Part shown: positions 42,787 to 51,082 of the stretch, piece after piece
How the letters are laid out: every line of letters starts with the position of its first letter
Numbering within the stretch: position 1 is the stretch's first letter
Assembly (NCBI GenBank): GCA_030649025.1
Contig: JAUSGO010000033.1
Span: forward strand, 1 to 53,320
Direction of reading: 5' to 3'
Length of the DNA: 53,320 nucleotides
Source: a bacterium
GTDB taxonomy: Bacteria; Patescibacteriota; Minisyncoccia; JAUYLV01
Program-made: the position numbers and the translations under genes
Notes under the pieces: generated by a model
Told to the model about the DNA's origin: nothing
What the model saw: only the letters and a program-made list of their open reading frames with translations
Database searches by the model: none

Positions 42787-44685
42787 TTGAGATATTTTGT
42801 CCCGCAAAGAGAAAAGCGCGATCTTACACCGGAAGAATTCCTTTTCGATACCCAAGGAGAAATTGCCAGACGCCTCGAAAAACCGATAGAACGGCGGAAC
42901 TTTTTTTTCTTTGCGGCGCTTCTTGGCATCGGTATGGCTCTATTGCTATTCCGTGTGTTCTGGTTCACCATTCTTCGCTATGACACCTATGCGAGAATTG
43001 CCGAATCGAATCGTACCGAGCTTACGAGCATTCCCGCCGAGCGCGGCATTGTCTATGAGAGGAACGGTATTCCTCTTATGCATAATGTTCCGGTTCTTGA
43101 TCTGTTGGCGTATCCCCAGGAGCTTCCGATACAGGAATCAGAAAAAAATCGCGAGGTCCTGATGCTCGCAGAACTTCTTGGGCTCTCCGCAAACCAAAGC
43201 GGTGATCTTGGGGCGCGGCTTGCCACCACGTCCTCAAAGCCGTACCTTGTTGCCGAGCACATTGATAATCTCTCGGCGATAGCATTTGCCGTTCGGCAGA
43301 CAGAATTTCCCGGCATTCATATGCGCCTTACGCCATCCCGCGTATATACTGACGCAGAAGCGATGTATCATCTGATCGGTTTTTTGGGGCGCGCGACCAA
43401 AAAAGATATTGACGAGGGCGGCTATCTTGCTTCGGATCTTCTGGGTAAGAGCGGCGTAGAGGCATCTTACGAAGCGATGTTAAGAGGTGTATACGGGCAT
43501 GAACTTTATGAAGTTGATGCGCACGGAAGCGTAGTTCGCTTGCTTTCTCGCAGTGATCCCAAGGAAGGAGATGGCGTGGTGCTGGGCATAGACGGAAAAC
43601 TTCAGGCACATGCCTATCGGAAGCTTTCAGAAGCGCTTCGCAGGCATGGTTCCTCGGGCGGGGCAGTGGTAGCAATAGACCCAAGAAATGGGAGAATTTT
43701 GGCTCTGGTGAGCGCTCCCAGCGTTGATGCGAATCTCTTTGTCAGCGGGATATCGCAGGAAGCATACCAAAAAATCTTGCAAGATCCGCGCCATCCATTT
43801 TTTAATCGTGCTATCGCCGCGCGGTATCCTGCCGGCTCAACGATAAAACCTTTTTTGGGAGCCGCTGCGCTCGCAGAAGCCGTGGTTGTTCCCCAAACCG
43901 TTATTCAGGATGCTGGCGCCATCACAATTCCCGATGTGTATAATCCATCAGTGGTGTATACGTTCCGCGGCTATGCGACGCTGGGACCGGTGGATATGGC
44001 GCGCGCCATCGCGCTCTCAAGCGATATTTATTTCTATACCATAGGCGGAGGATACGGCCCGATCAGAGGCCTTGGGGCCGAACGCATTGAAACATACTTG
44101 CAAAAATTCGGTTTTGGAAAGACGCTTGGCATCGATATCCTCGGGGAGGATGAGGGCTTGATCCCATCGCCTGCCTACAAAGAAGCTCAAAAAGGAGAAA
44201 AATGGAGGATTGGGGATACGTATAACATCTCGATAGGACAGGGCGACATGGGCGTTACTCCTCTGCAACTTGCGGTTGCAACCGCCGCGATTGCGAATGG
44301 CGGGACGCTATGGAAACCGCAATTGATGGTTCGCGTTATTGATAAGGATTTTAATACGCTCCGCGCATATGAACCTTTTGCGATCCGGCAAGACGTTGTC
44401 GATCCAGAACACATCGCTGTTATTCGTAATGCCATGCGCGAAACCGTAACATACGGAACGGCGCGTCTACTGCAGCAGCTGCCGGTTTCTGTAGCCGCAA
44501 AAACCGGGACCGCCCAGACGGGAAAAATATCTAGGCCTCATTCTCTCGTTACCGTTTTTGCACCGTACAAAGATCCGGAGATTGTTCTTGCCATCGTTGT
44601 AGAAAAAGCCGGTGAGGGAGGCGAAGTGGCAGTTCCTCTTGCGCGTGATATACTAATGGAGTATTTTAGACCGAAGAGCGAATAG
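42787..44685 (+). CDS. mrdA: Penicillin-binding protein 2 (elongation transpeptidase)
   Basis: 632 aa from a TTG start directly behind a palindrome. Membrane helix about 39-60, PBP dimerisation domain (about 65-250), transpeptidase domain with the catalytic Ser in AGSTIKPF (SxxK), the second motif SSD (as in E. coli PBP2, which has SxD), and KTG in VAAKTGTAQTG. Crosslinks peptidoglycan during elongation with MreB/MreC. No rodA is in the window. Confidence 0.94.
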   Translation: MRYFVPQREKRDLTPEEFLFDTQGEIARRLEKPIERRNFFFFAALLGIGMALLLFRVFWFTILRYDTYARIAESNRTELTSIPAERGIVYERNGIPLMHNVPVLDLLAYPQELPIQESEKNREVLMLAELLGLSANQSGDLGARLATTSSKPYLVAEHIDNLSAIAFAVRQTEFPGIHMRLTPSRVYTDAEAMYHLIGFLGRATKKDIDEGGYLASDLLGKSGVEASYEAMLRGVYGHELYEVDAHGSVVRLLSRSDPKEGDGVVLGIDGKLQAHAYRKLSEALRRHGSSGGAVVAIDPRNGRILALVSAPSVDANLFVSGISQEAYQKILQDPRHPFFNRAIAARYPAGSTIKPFLGAAALAEAVVVPQTVIQDAGAITIPDVYNPSVVYTFRGYATLGPVDMARAIALSSDIYFYTIGGGYGPIRGLGAERIETYLQKFGFGKTLGIDILGEDEGLIPSPAYKEAQKGEKWRIGDTYNISIGQGDMGVTPLQLAVATAAIANGGTLWKPQLMVRVIDKDFNTLRAYEPFAIRQDVVDPEHIAVIRNAMRETVTYGTARLLQQLPVSVAAKTGTAQTGKISRPHSLVTVFAPYKDPEIVLAIVVEKAGEGGEVAVPLARDILMEYFRPKSE

Positions 44686-44752
44686 AATCAGCCAAGCCAT
44701 AACTTACTATTGTTCTCACAACATTTGTGATGTTTGTGTAACTTGTCCTCCC

Positions 44753-45583
44753 ATGCCTATTATTGTCGATGGTAAAAAAATAGCCGCCGGCATCCTTGCG
44801 AGATTACGCGAAGAAATTTCTTTGCTTCAGGTAAAGCCGCACCTTGCCGCGGTTCTTGTGGGGAATGATCCGGCATCCATCTCGTTTCTTAATGAGAAGA
44901 AGAAAAAATGTGACGAAATCGGTATTGAATTTACTCTCTATCGTTTCGATGAGACCATTACAACCACCAATCTTCGAAAAAAAATTCACGATATTCGCGG
45001 ATCAAAAGGTATAAAAGCGGTTGTTATCCAACTGCCTCTGCCGCCGCAGGTGAATACCCAGTATATTCTTGATGCCGTGCGGCCCGAGGAAGACGTAGAT
45101 GCGCTTTCCTCGCGTGCAAGAGGGCTTCTTGCCACCGGAAAATCGAAAGTGCTTCCCCCGACGGCCGAGGCGGTTCTCAATATTTTGGAAACGTATCAGA
45201 TAGACCTTTCGCGTTCGCACGTTGTGCTGGTAGGACTCGGAGCGCTTGTGGGCAAACCCTTGCTTAACCTTCTTGCCGACAAAGCAGCCTCTCTGGGCGT
45301 GGTACATGCCGGAACCCCGGACATTACAAGGTTCACAAAGGATGCGGACATTGTCATTGCCGGGACTGGCAGACCGGGTCTTATCGGAGCGGATATGGTG
45401 AAGGATGGGGTGGTTGCGCTTGATGCAGGCTATAGTAGAATAGACGGCAAGGTTTCAGGAGACATCCAGTTTGAAGAGGTCTCAAAAAAAGCGCGCCTCA
45501 TCACGCCTGTTCCGGGAGGCATTGGCCCCATCACTGTTGCGATGCTCATGAAAAACGTTCTTATATTAGCTAAAAACAGCTGA
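44753..45583 (+). CDS. folD: FolD bifunctional methylene-THF dehydrogenase/cyclohydrolase
   Basis: 276 aa. Interconverts methylene-, methenyl- and formyl-tetrahydrofolate. The folate-site Lys is in FLNEKKKKCDEIGI, but the preceding Tyr of the YxxxK motif is Phe. VIQLPLPPQVN and the PEEDVDALS block match the family; the NAD(P) site reads VLVGLGALVGKPLLNLL, where bacterial FolD has GRSxxVGxP, so the phosphate-binding Arg-Ser pair is gone. The end PVPGGIGPITVAMLMKN is normal. Cofactor preference may have shifted to NAD; this needs a test. Confidence 0.92.
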   Translation: MPIIVDGKKIAAGILARLREEISLLQVKPHLAAVLVGNDPASISFLNEKKKKCDEIGIEFTLYRFDETITTTNLRKKIHDIRGSKGIKAVVIQLPLPPQVNTQYILDAVRPEEDVDALSSRARGLLATGKSKVLPPTAEAVLNILETYQIDLSRSHVVLVGLGALVGKPLLNLLADKAASLGVVHAGTPDITRFTKDADIVIAGTGRPGLIGADMVKDGVVALDAGYSRIDGKVSGDIQFEEVSKKARLITPVPGGIGPITVAMLMKNVLILAKNS

Positions 45584-45666
45584 TAGATAATGGCTTATCG
45601 CTTTTAGGGGGAAAGACTCTGGGCAGATTTTTCCTATAAGCTATCAGCTGTAAGCTATAAGCTAGT
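45580..45666. repeat. Palindromic spacer with AGCTATA heptamer arms
   Basis: Left arm CAGCTGATAGATAATGGCTTAT, right arm ATAAGCTATCAGCTGTAAGC and a further TATAAGC unit. Shares its motif with 28716-28791 and 42696-42786. The left arm overlaps the folD stop codon; greA starts just behind. Confidence 0.65.
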
Positions 45667-45670
45667 CTGT

Positions 45671-46120
45671 ATGGAACACTTTGTTACGCAGGAAGGTTTG
45701 GAGAAGCTCAAAAATGAGCTTAGAGAGCTCGTAAAAAAGCGCCAGGAAATCGCGCGCATGATCGAAGAGGCGAAGCAACTCGGAGATCTTTCGGAAAATG
45801 CTTCTTACACCGAAGCGCTAGATTCCCAGTCTTTCAATGAAGGAAAAATAGCGGAGGTTGAAGAGCTCATACGCAACGCATCCATTATTTCAAAGCAATT
45901 TACGGAAACTGTGGAATTGGGCGCGACGATCGAGGTGGAGGGCGACAATGGCGTTAAAACCTTCACCATCGTCGGCTCTCAAGAATCGGAACCGGCCAAA
46001 GGCCGAATATCCAACGAATCGCCTGCAGGGAAGGCGTTTTTGGGGCATCATAAAAACGATACCGTGGAAGTAAAGACGCCCAAGGGAATGGTGACGTATA
46101 AGATTCTGTCGATAAGGTAG
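45671..46120 (+). CDS. greA: Transcription elongation factor GreA
   Basis: 149 aa. N-terminal coiled coil with the acidic tip GDLSENASYTEA that reaches into the RNA polymerase channel and triggers transcript cleavage; C-terminal FKBP-like domain (ELGATIEVE..., ISNESPAGKAFLGHHKNDTVEVKTPKG). Slightly shorter than E. coli GreA (158 aa) but complete. No Shine-Dalgarno site ahead of the ATG. Confidence 0.95.
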   Translation: MEHFVTQEGLEKLKNELRELVKKRQEIARMIEEAKQLGDLSENASYTEALDSQSFNEGKIAEVEELIRNASIISKQFTETVELGATIEVEGDNGVKTFTIVGSQESEPAKGRISNESPAGKAFLGHHKNDTVEVKTPKGMVTYKILSIR

Positions 46121-46240
46121 CCGGAAAATCAAAATATAAATCTCAAATATCAAAATGGTGGAGGCGCGAAGATTTTATGCATAAAACCTTCGCAAGATTC
46201 CAAAATTTTGATTTTTGACTTTTGATTTTTTAATTTTTTT
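46121..46240. repeat. Palindromic spacer sharing a roughly 70-bp unit with 26796-26888
   Basis: Left arm AAAATCAAAATATAAATC, central hairpin GCGAAGATTTTA/TAAAACCTTCGC (46165-46192), right arm of TTTTGAT-type heptamers (46204-46230). The lysS ATG follows within a few bases. Confidence 0.7.
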
Positions 46241-46242
46241 GT

Positions 46243-47709
46243 ATGCCGCTTGAAGATATAAAAAAATCCAGAGAGGAAAAGATAGCGCTTTTGCGCAAAG
46301 AGGGCATAAACCCCTATCCTCCCTCAAGTTCAAAAACCCATGCCATCAAGGAAGCATTGGACCGGTTTGAGGACTTCTTCGGCAATAAAACCCTCGTTAC
46401 GCTTGTCGGACGTATGATGTTGAGGCGCGAGCACGGAGGTTCCACATTCTTTCATTTTGAAGACGAAACGGGCCGCATCCAGGGATATGCGAAAAAAGAT
46501 GTGCTCGACGAAAATGTATACCGGAAGTTTCTGGACGCCTATGACGTGGGAGACATCATTGAGGTTTCGGGAACGCTTTTTCTGACAAAAAAGAATGAAA
46601 AAACGCTGGAGGCTCACAGCATCACAATGCTTTCAAAATCCGTTCGGCCTCTTCCCGAAAAATGGCACGGACTTTCGGACGTGGAAGAACGGTTCCGCAA
46701 GCGGTATTTGGACCTGGTGATGAACCCGGAAGTGCGCGTCCGGTTTGTGACGCGTTCAAAAATTCTGCAGGCAACGAGGGAGTTTTTTTTGGAATCCGGA
46801 TTTTTGGAAGTTGAAACTCCCGTACTGCACACCATCGCCGGAGGAGCGCTTGCCCGACCTTTTAAGACCCGGATGGAAACATTGGACTTGGATCTTTATT
46901 TACGGGTGGCGCCGGAACTCTATTTAAAGCGGCTTCTGGTGGGGGGATTTGAGAAGGTTTTTGAGATGGGCAAGAGCTTCCGCAACGAAGGAATGGACAA
47001 GGAGCACAATCCGGAATTTACGGAACCGGAAGCCTACATAGCCTATAAGGATTATGAGTGGCTTATGGGGTTTACCGAGCATCTTTTCGGGCACCTCATA
47101 CGGTCGGTTTTCAGCAAAGACCATCCTATTATCCGTTTTGACGGGAAGGAACTGCAATTTGCTACTCCCTGGCCGCGGCTCGATCTTAACGATCTGGTTA
47201 AAAAACATACCGGACTTGATTTTTGGGAAAATTCAGCGGAAGATTTTTTAAAAAAAGCAAAAGAGCTCGGCATTACCATAGAAAAAAAACAAACCAAAGC
47301 CGCGTTGCTCGACGAGTTATTCAAAAAAGTAGTGCGTCCGATGTTGCAGGACCCCGTTTTTGTCATCAATCACCCACTCGAATTATCTCCGCTTGCAAAA
47401 TCTCACAGGGCAGATCCGCGCAAGGTGGAACGTTTCCAGCTAGTTGTGGGAGGAATGGAGGTTGCGAACGCCTTTTCCGAGCTGAACGACCCCGCGGAGC
47501 AGCGCATACGCTTTGAAATACAGGAGAAAGACCGAAAGGCAGGGGACGAGGAAGCGCATCGAATGGATGAGGATTACCTGGAGGCATTGGAGTACGGCAT
47601 GCCGCCTGCCGCGGGCATTGGCATAGGCATTGACCGGCTTGTACGGCTTTTTACCGATAGCGCATCGTTGCGGGAGGTATTGCTGTTCCCCACCATGCGG
47701 AAAAAATAG
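46243..47709 (+). CDS. lysS: Lysyl-tRNA synthetase, class II
   Basis: 488 aa. OB-fold anticodon-binding domain (about 40-145), then the class II core: motif 1 in the VRFVTRSKIL...LEVETPVL region, motif 2 FRNEGMDKEHNPEFTEPEAY, motif 3 GIGIGIDRLVRLFTDS. The family's usual IAGGA/ARPF substrate loop is present (HTIAGGALARPFKT). Full length. Closed by a terminator. Confidence 0.97.
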   Translation: MPLEDIKKSREEKIALLRKEGINPYPPSSSKTHAIKEALDRFEDFFGNKTLVTLVGRMMLRREHGGSTFFHFEDETGRIQGYAKKDVLDENVYRKFLDAYDVGDIIEVSGTLFLTKKNEKTLEAHSITMLSKSVRPLPEKWHGLSDVEERFRKRYLDLVMNPEVRVRFVTRSKILQATREFFLESGFLEVETPVLHTIAGGALARPFKTRMETLDLDLYLRVAPELYLKRLLVGGFEKVFEMGKSFRNEGMDKEHNPEFTEPEAYIAYKDYEWLMGFTEHLFGHLIRSVFSKDHPIIRFDGKELQFATPWPRLDLNDLVKKHTGLDFWENSAEDFLKKAKELGITIEKKQTKAALLDELFKKVVRPMLQDPVFVINHPLELSPLAKSHRADPRKVERFQLVVGGMEVANAFSELNDPAEQRIRFEIQEKDRKAGDEEAHRMDEDYLEALEYGMPPAAGIGIGIDRLVRLFTDSASLREVLLFPTMRKK

Positions 47710-47734
47710 CTCTAACCAATCTTATTTCATATTA

Positions 47735-47765
47735 AGACGGCCTTGGGTTCCCAGGGTCGTTTTCT
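47735..47765 (+). terminator. Terminator of lysS
   Basis: ACGGCCTTGGG pairs with CCCAGGGTCGT around a 2-nt loop and is followed by TTTTC. Confidence 0.7.
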
Positions 47766-47774
47766 AGTAATTAC

Positions 47775-47803
47775 TTGACTATATAATATGAATATGCTAC
47801 TAT
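47775..47803 (+). promoter_or_regulatory. Promoter of the 3D-domain gene
   Basis: TTGACT (47775-47780), 17-nt spacer, TACTAT (47798-47803). It gives a leader of about 45 nt to the GTG at 47858. Confidence 0.6.
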
Positions 47804-47857
47804 ATCAAGTTATCCAAAAAGAAGCTTTTTTTACCAAAATTCCGCTTCTATGTAACA

Positions 47858-48328
47858 GTGAAAAAATGGCTAAAATATGCCAAATTTATGATTCCCTTAT
47901 CTCTTATTTCAGCGACTCTTTCCATGATTTTTGGTGTCTCCTCAACGTTCATTTTGCCTTCTCCGGCCCCTTCGCCTGCTATGACTCCTGAATTTGCCAG
48001 ATCCATTGAGATAGAGAAGAAAAAGCTGGTCATGAAGGCCCATACCATGACCCTTACGGCCTATTCAAGCTCGATCGACGAGACCGACAGTACGCCGTTT
48101 ATCACGGCATCAAATACCCGCGTCCGCGATGGCGTGGTGGCTACCAACATGCTCCCTTTCGGCACCCGTATTCGTATGCCGTCGCTCTTCGGTACTAAGG
48201 AATTTATTGTTGAAGACCGCATGCACCGGCGGCATCAAAACCGCATTGATATTTGGTTTCCTTCAAAAAAGGAAGCTTTGCGCTTTGGCATCGTCCAGGG
48301 AGCCTTAATCGAAGTAGTTGCGGATTAG
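47858..48328 (+). CDS. 3D-domain protein, predicted exported or membrane-anchored murein-active enzyme
   Basis: 156 aa from a GTG start (an in-frame ATG at 47888 is an alternative). Hydrophobic N-terminus (about 8-33), Pro-rich linker, then a 3D domain: TLTAYSSSIDETDSTPFITASNTRV, the barrel segment NMLPFGTRIRM, then VEDRMHRRHQNRIDIWF with the conserved Asp residues. The 3D fold is shared with MltA-like lytic transglycosylases and YabE/Rpf-related proteins. Likely acts on the cell wall outside the membrane. Own promoter; serS follows with its own. Confidence 0.82.
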   Translation: MKKWLKYAKFMIPLSLISATLSMIFGVSSTFILPSPAPSPAMTPEFARSIEIEKKKLVMKAHTMTLTAYSSSIDETDSTPFITASNTRVRDGVVATNMLPFGTRIRMPSLFGTKEFIVEDRMHRRHQNRIDIWFPSKKEALRFGIVQGALIEVVAD

Positions 48329-48379
48329 GAGTAAAAGGGTTTCCAATTCGAATCTTCATAGGCTTTACGCCTTTTTTTA

Positions 48380-48408
48380 TTGCTTATTAAGAAAATAATT
48401 GGTATTGT
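48380..48408 (+). promoter_or_regulatory. serS promoter, leaderless
   Basis: TTGCTT (48380-48385), 17-nt spacer, TATTGT with TGG ahead of it (48403-48408). The ATG at 48415 lies 7 nt after the -10 box, where transcription would begin. Confidence 0.55.
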
Positions 48409-48414
48409 TAAATC

Positions 48415-49698
48415 ATGCTGGATATAAAGTTTATTCGTGAAAATCCGGAAAAGGTCAAAGAAGGCGTTCGAAAAAAGAACGCTAAAGTTGATGTTGACGC
48501 GTTGTTAAGGCTGGATGCCGATCACCGAAAGCTCCTGAGCGAGCTTGAGGAACTTCGAGCTGAACAGAATAAAAAAAGCAAAGAAGCAAAAGGAGAGTCT
48601 GCCGAACTCAAAGAACTTAAGGTGCGTGTCCAGAGTCTTGATAAGGAAGAGTCGGAAAAGAAGGAAGAACTTGACGAAATACTCCACACAGTCCCTAATT
48701 TGCCATTTGAGAATGTCCCGGTAGGACCGGACGAATCAGGAAATGTTGTGGTTCGCGAAGTTGGAGAAAAACCAAAGTTTGATTTTCCGCCCAAGGATTA
48801 TCTTGTCATCAGCGAAAAATTAGACATTATAGATGTCGAGCGGGCGTCTCAAGTTTCTGGTTCTCGTTTTGGATACTTAAAGGGAAGGGCCGCGCTTCTT
48901 GAATTTGCGCTTATCCAGTACACCATGAAGGCGTTGACCGACAAAGAAATCCTTAAAGGAATTATACGGGAAAATCCGCATCTGGAAGGAATCTCTTCCG
49001 AGCCTTTCGTTCCTGTGGTTCCGCCGGTTATGCTCAAACCCAATGTATTTCGTAAAATGGCGCGCCTGAACCCTGGCGAAGAAGAAGAGCGGTACTACAT
49101 TCAAAAAGATGATCTCTATCTAGCCGGCTCTGCCGAACATACGCTGGGGCCTCTTCATATGGACGAGACGCTGGCCGAGGAAAACCTTCCAAAGCGCTAT
49201 ATAGGATTTTCTACCTCGTTTCGCCGAGAAGCCGGTTCTTATGGCAAAGATACAAAAGGAATACTGCGGGTTCACCAGTTCGATAAGCTGGAAATGGAGT
49301 CATTCTGTTTGCCCGAACTTTCCCGGAAAGAGCATGAGTTTATTGTGGCTTGTCAGGAATATCTTATGAAGGGGCTCAACATTCCTTATAGGGTAGTTGA
49401 AATATGCACGGGGGATATGGGAGGTCCCGATGCACGGCAAATCGATCTGGAAGCGTGGATGCCCGGGCAGGGCACGTATCGCGAAACCCATACGGCAGAT
49501 CTTATGACCGATTATCAGGCGCGCAGGCTTCAAACTAAAGTTAAGAGGCGTGCGGGTTCAAAAGAGCTTGTACACATGGTTGATGCAACCGCTTTTGCCA
49601 TAGGGCGTACCCTTATTGCCATCATTGAGAATTACCAGACCAAAGACGGGGAGTTTGCTGTTCCCGAGGCTCTCAAATCCTATCTTCCATATATATAA
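48415..49698 (+). CDS. serS: Seryl-tRNA synthetase
   Basis: 427 aa. N-terminal antiparallel coiled-coil arm (about 28-100) that holds the long variable arm of tRNA-Ser, then the class II core: motif 2 FSTSFRREAGSYGKDTKGILRVHQFDK and motif 3 ATAFAIGRTLIAIIENYQ. The SGTAEHTL-type serine site reads LAGSAEHTLGPLH. Complete. Stands between the 3D gene and alr. Confidence 0.97.
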   Translation: MLDIKFIRENPEKVKEGVRKKNAKVDVDALLRLDADHRKLLSELEELRAEQNKKSKEAKGESAELKELKVRVQSLDKEESEKKEELDEILHTVPNLPFENVPVGPDESGNVVVREVGEKPKFDFPPKDYLVISEKLDIIDVERASQVSGSRFGYLKGRAALLEFALIQYTMKALTDKEILKGIIRENPHLEGISSEPFVPVVPPVMLKPNVFRKMARLNPGEEEERYYIQKDDLYLAGSAEHTLGPLHMDETLAEENLPKRYIGFSTSFRREAGSYGKDTKGILRVHQFDKLEMESFCLPELSRKEHEFIVACQEYLMKGLNIPYRVVEICTGDMGGPDARQIDLEAWMPGQGTYRETHTADLMTDYQARRLQTKVKRRAGSKELVHMVDATAFAIGRTLIAIIENYQTKDGEFAVPEALKSYLPYI

Positions 49699-49787
49699 AG
49701 GGTATTGTCCCCTGTATTTTCTGCGCTCGCTCGGAAATGCAAAAGAGTACTTTTGTATTTCACTCGACTCGCTTGAAAATAACCCAA

Positions 49788-50954
49788 ATGCCAGACGCCA
49801 AAAAAAAAGTATCCAAAGAGAGCGTCCAAGATGTGCGGACATGGGTCGAGGTGGATAAAAAAGCGCTAGAAAGCAACTATACGGCCGTAAGGGCTATGTT
49901 GAAGGAGCATTGCCGCCTTATGGCTGTAGCCAAGTCCAATGCCTATGGCCATGGTCTCATTGATTATACAAGAGAGATGGAGAAGCTTGGCGCCGATTGG
50001 TTTGGCGTCGATTCAATAACGGAAGCGCTTGCTTTGCGAAGAAGCGGCATTCAAAAACCCATACTGGTGTTAGGATATACCCTGTCGTCTCGGCTTTGGG
50101 AAGCCGCAAAGCACGATATTCGGATTTCCGTTTCCTCACCCGATAGCTTAAAGGACTTCATTCGACATGCTGCGTCTTCGCGTCTGCCAAAGATTCATCT
50201 TAAAATAGATTCAGGCATGCACCGGCAGGGCTTTATGGTTTCCGAGATTTCTGCAGCCGCATCCGCTCTCAAAAAGAAGTTCAAGAATTCAGGCATTGTA
50301 GAGGGTGCATTTACGCATTTCGCGGCGGCAAAAAATCCGGCTTTTCCTTCGGAAACGCTGACACAGACAAGAGAGTATGAAAAAGCAATAAAGATTCTTT
50401 CTTCGGCGGGGTTTAGCGTTCTTAAGCATGCTGCGGCAACCGGCGGCATGCTTGTGTTTCCCGACACGCATTTTAACATGGTAAGGGTCGGTATCGGTCT
50501 TTACGGCCTTTGGCCTTCACAAGAGACAAACGCGGTTTTTTCAGATGCCTTGAAACTCAAACCGGCGCTTTCATGGAAGACCGTTATTTCAGAAGTTAAG
50601 GCGTTGCCGGCAGGCAGTAGGATCGGATATGATTTTACGGAGATGTTGAGGAGAGATTCTCGGGTGGCGATATGCCCCATCGGCTATTGGCATGGCTATC
50701 CCAGAGCCCTATCCGGCGCGGGACACGTATTGGTAAGAGGAAATCGGGCCAGGGTTCTCGGCAGGGTTTCCATGGATATGCTGAGCATTGACGTGACAGG
50801 CATTAAAAATACGATGGTCGGAGAAGAAGTAACACTCATCGGGCGAGACGGGAAGGAAGAAGTCTCTGCCGATGAGCTCGGGTATCTTACCGGCACAACA
50901 AATTACGAGATCATTACGCGGCTCAATCCTTTAATGAAAAGGGTTTATGTGTAG
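49788..50954 (+). CDS. alr: Alanine racemase
   Basis: 388 aa from the ATG at 49788; the longer frame (49737) has no family similarity. Makes D-alanine for peptidoglycan. PLP Lys in LMAVAKSNAYGHG (about residue 45); HLKIDSGMHRQGF; catalytic Tyr in RIGYDFTE; the GYADGYPR motif reads GYWHGYPR, with Asp replaced by His; RVSMDMLSIDVT follows. Presence fits the wall genes mreB/mreC/mrdA upstream. Closed by a terminator. Confidence 0.94.
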   Translation: MPDAKKKVSKESVQDVRTWVEVDKKALESNYTAVRAMLKEHCRLMAVAKSNAYGHGLIDYTREMEKLGADWFGVDSITEALALRRSGIQKPILVLGYTLSSRLWEAAKHDIRISVSSPDSLKDFIRHAASSRLPKIHLKIDSGMHRQGFMVSEISAAASALKKKFKNSGIVEGAFTHFAAAKNPAFPSETLTQTREYEKAIKILSSAGFSVLKHAAATGGMLVFPDTHFNMVRVGIGLYGLWPSQETNAVFSDALKLKPALSWKTVISEVKALPAGSRIGYDFTEMLRRDSRVAICPIGYWHGYPRALSGAGHVLVRGNRARVLGRVSMDMLSIDVTGIKNTMVGEEVTLIGRDGKEEVSADELGYLTGTTNYEIITRLNPLMKRVYV

Positions 50955-50982
50955 TTCGGGCTTTTTCTGGGTAAAGCGCTAT

Positions 50983-51007
50983 CAGGCCTTAAGGGCCTGT
51001 TTTTTGT
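50983..51007 (+). terminator. Terminator of alr
   Basis: CAGGCC (50983-50988) pairs with GGCCTG (50994-50999) and is followed by T6. Confidence 0.85.
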
Positions 51008-51022
51008 AACCATGCAAGTCCC

Positions 51023-51050
51023 TTGACGGCTAAACGGGGGGGAGTACAAT
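51023..51050 (+). promoter_or_regulatory. Promoter of the HTH gene and nucleotidyltransferase
   Basis: TTGACG (51023-51028), 16-nt spacer, TACAAT (51045-51050). The leader to the ATG at 51083 is about 25 nt and holds AGGG 9 nt upstream. Confidence 0.65.
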
Positions 51051-51082
51051 AATGCAGGCGTTCTATTTTTAGGGTACATGCA

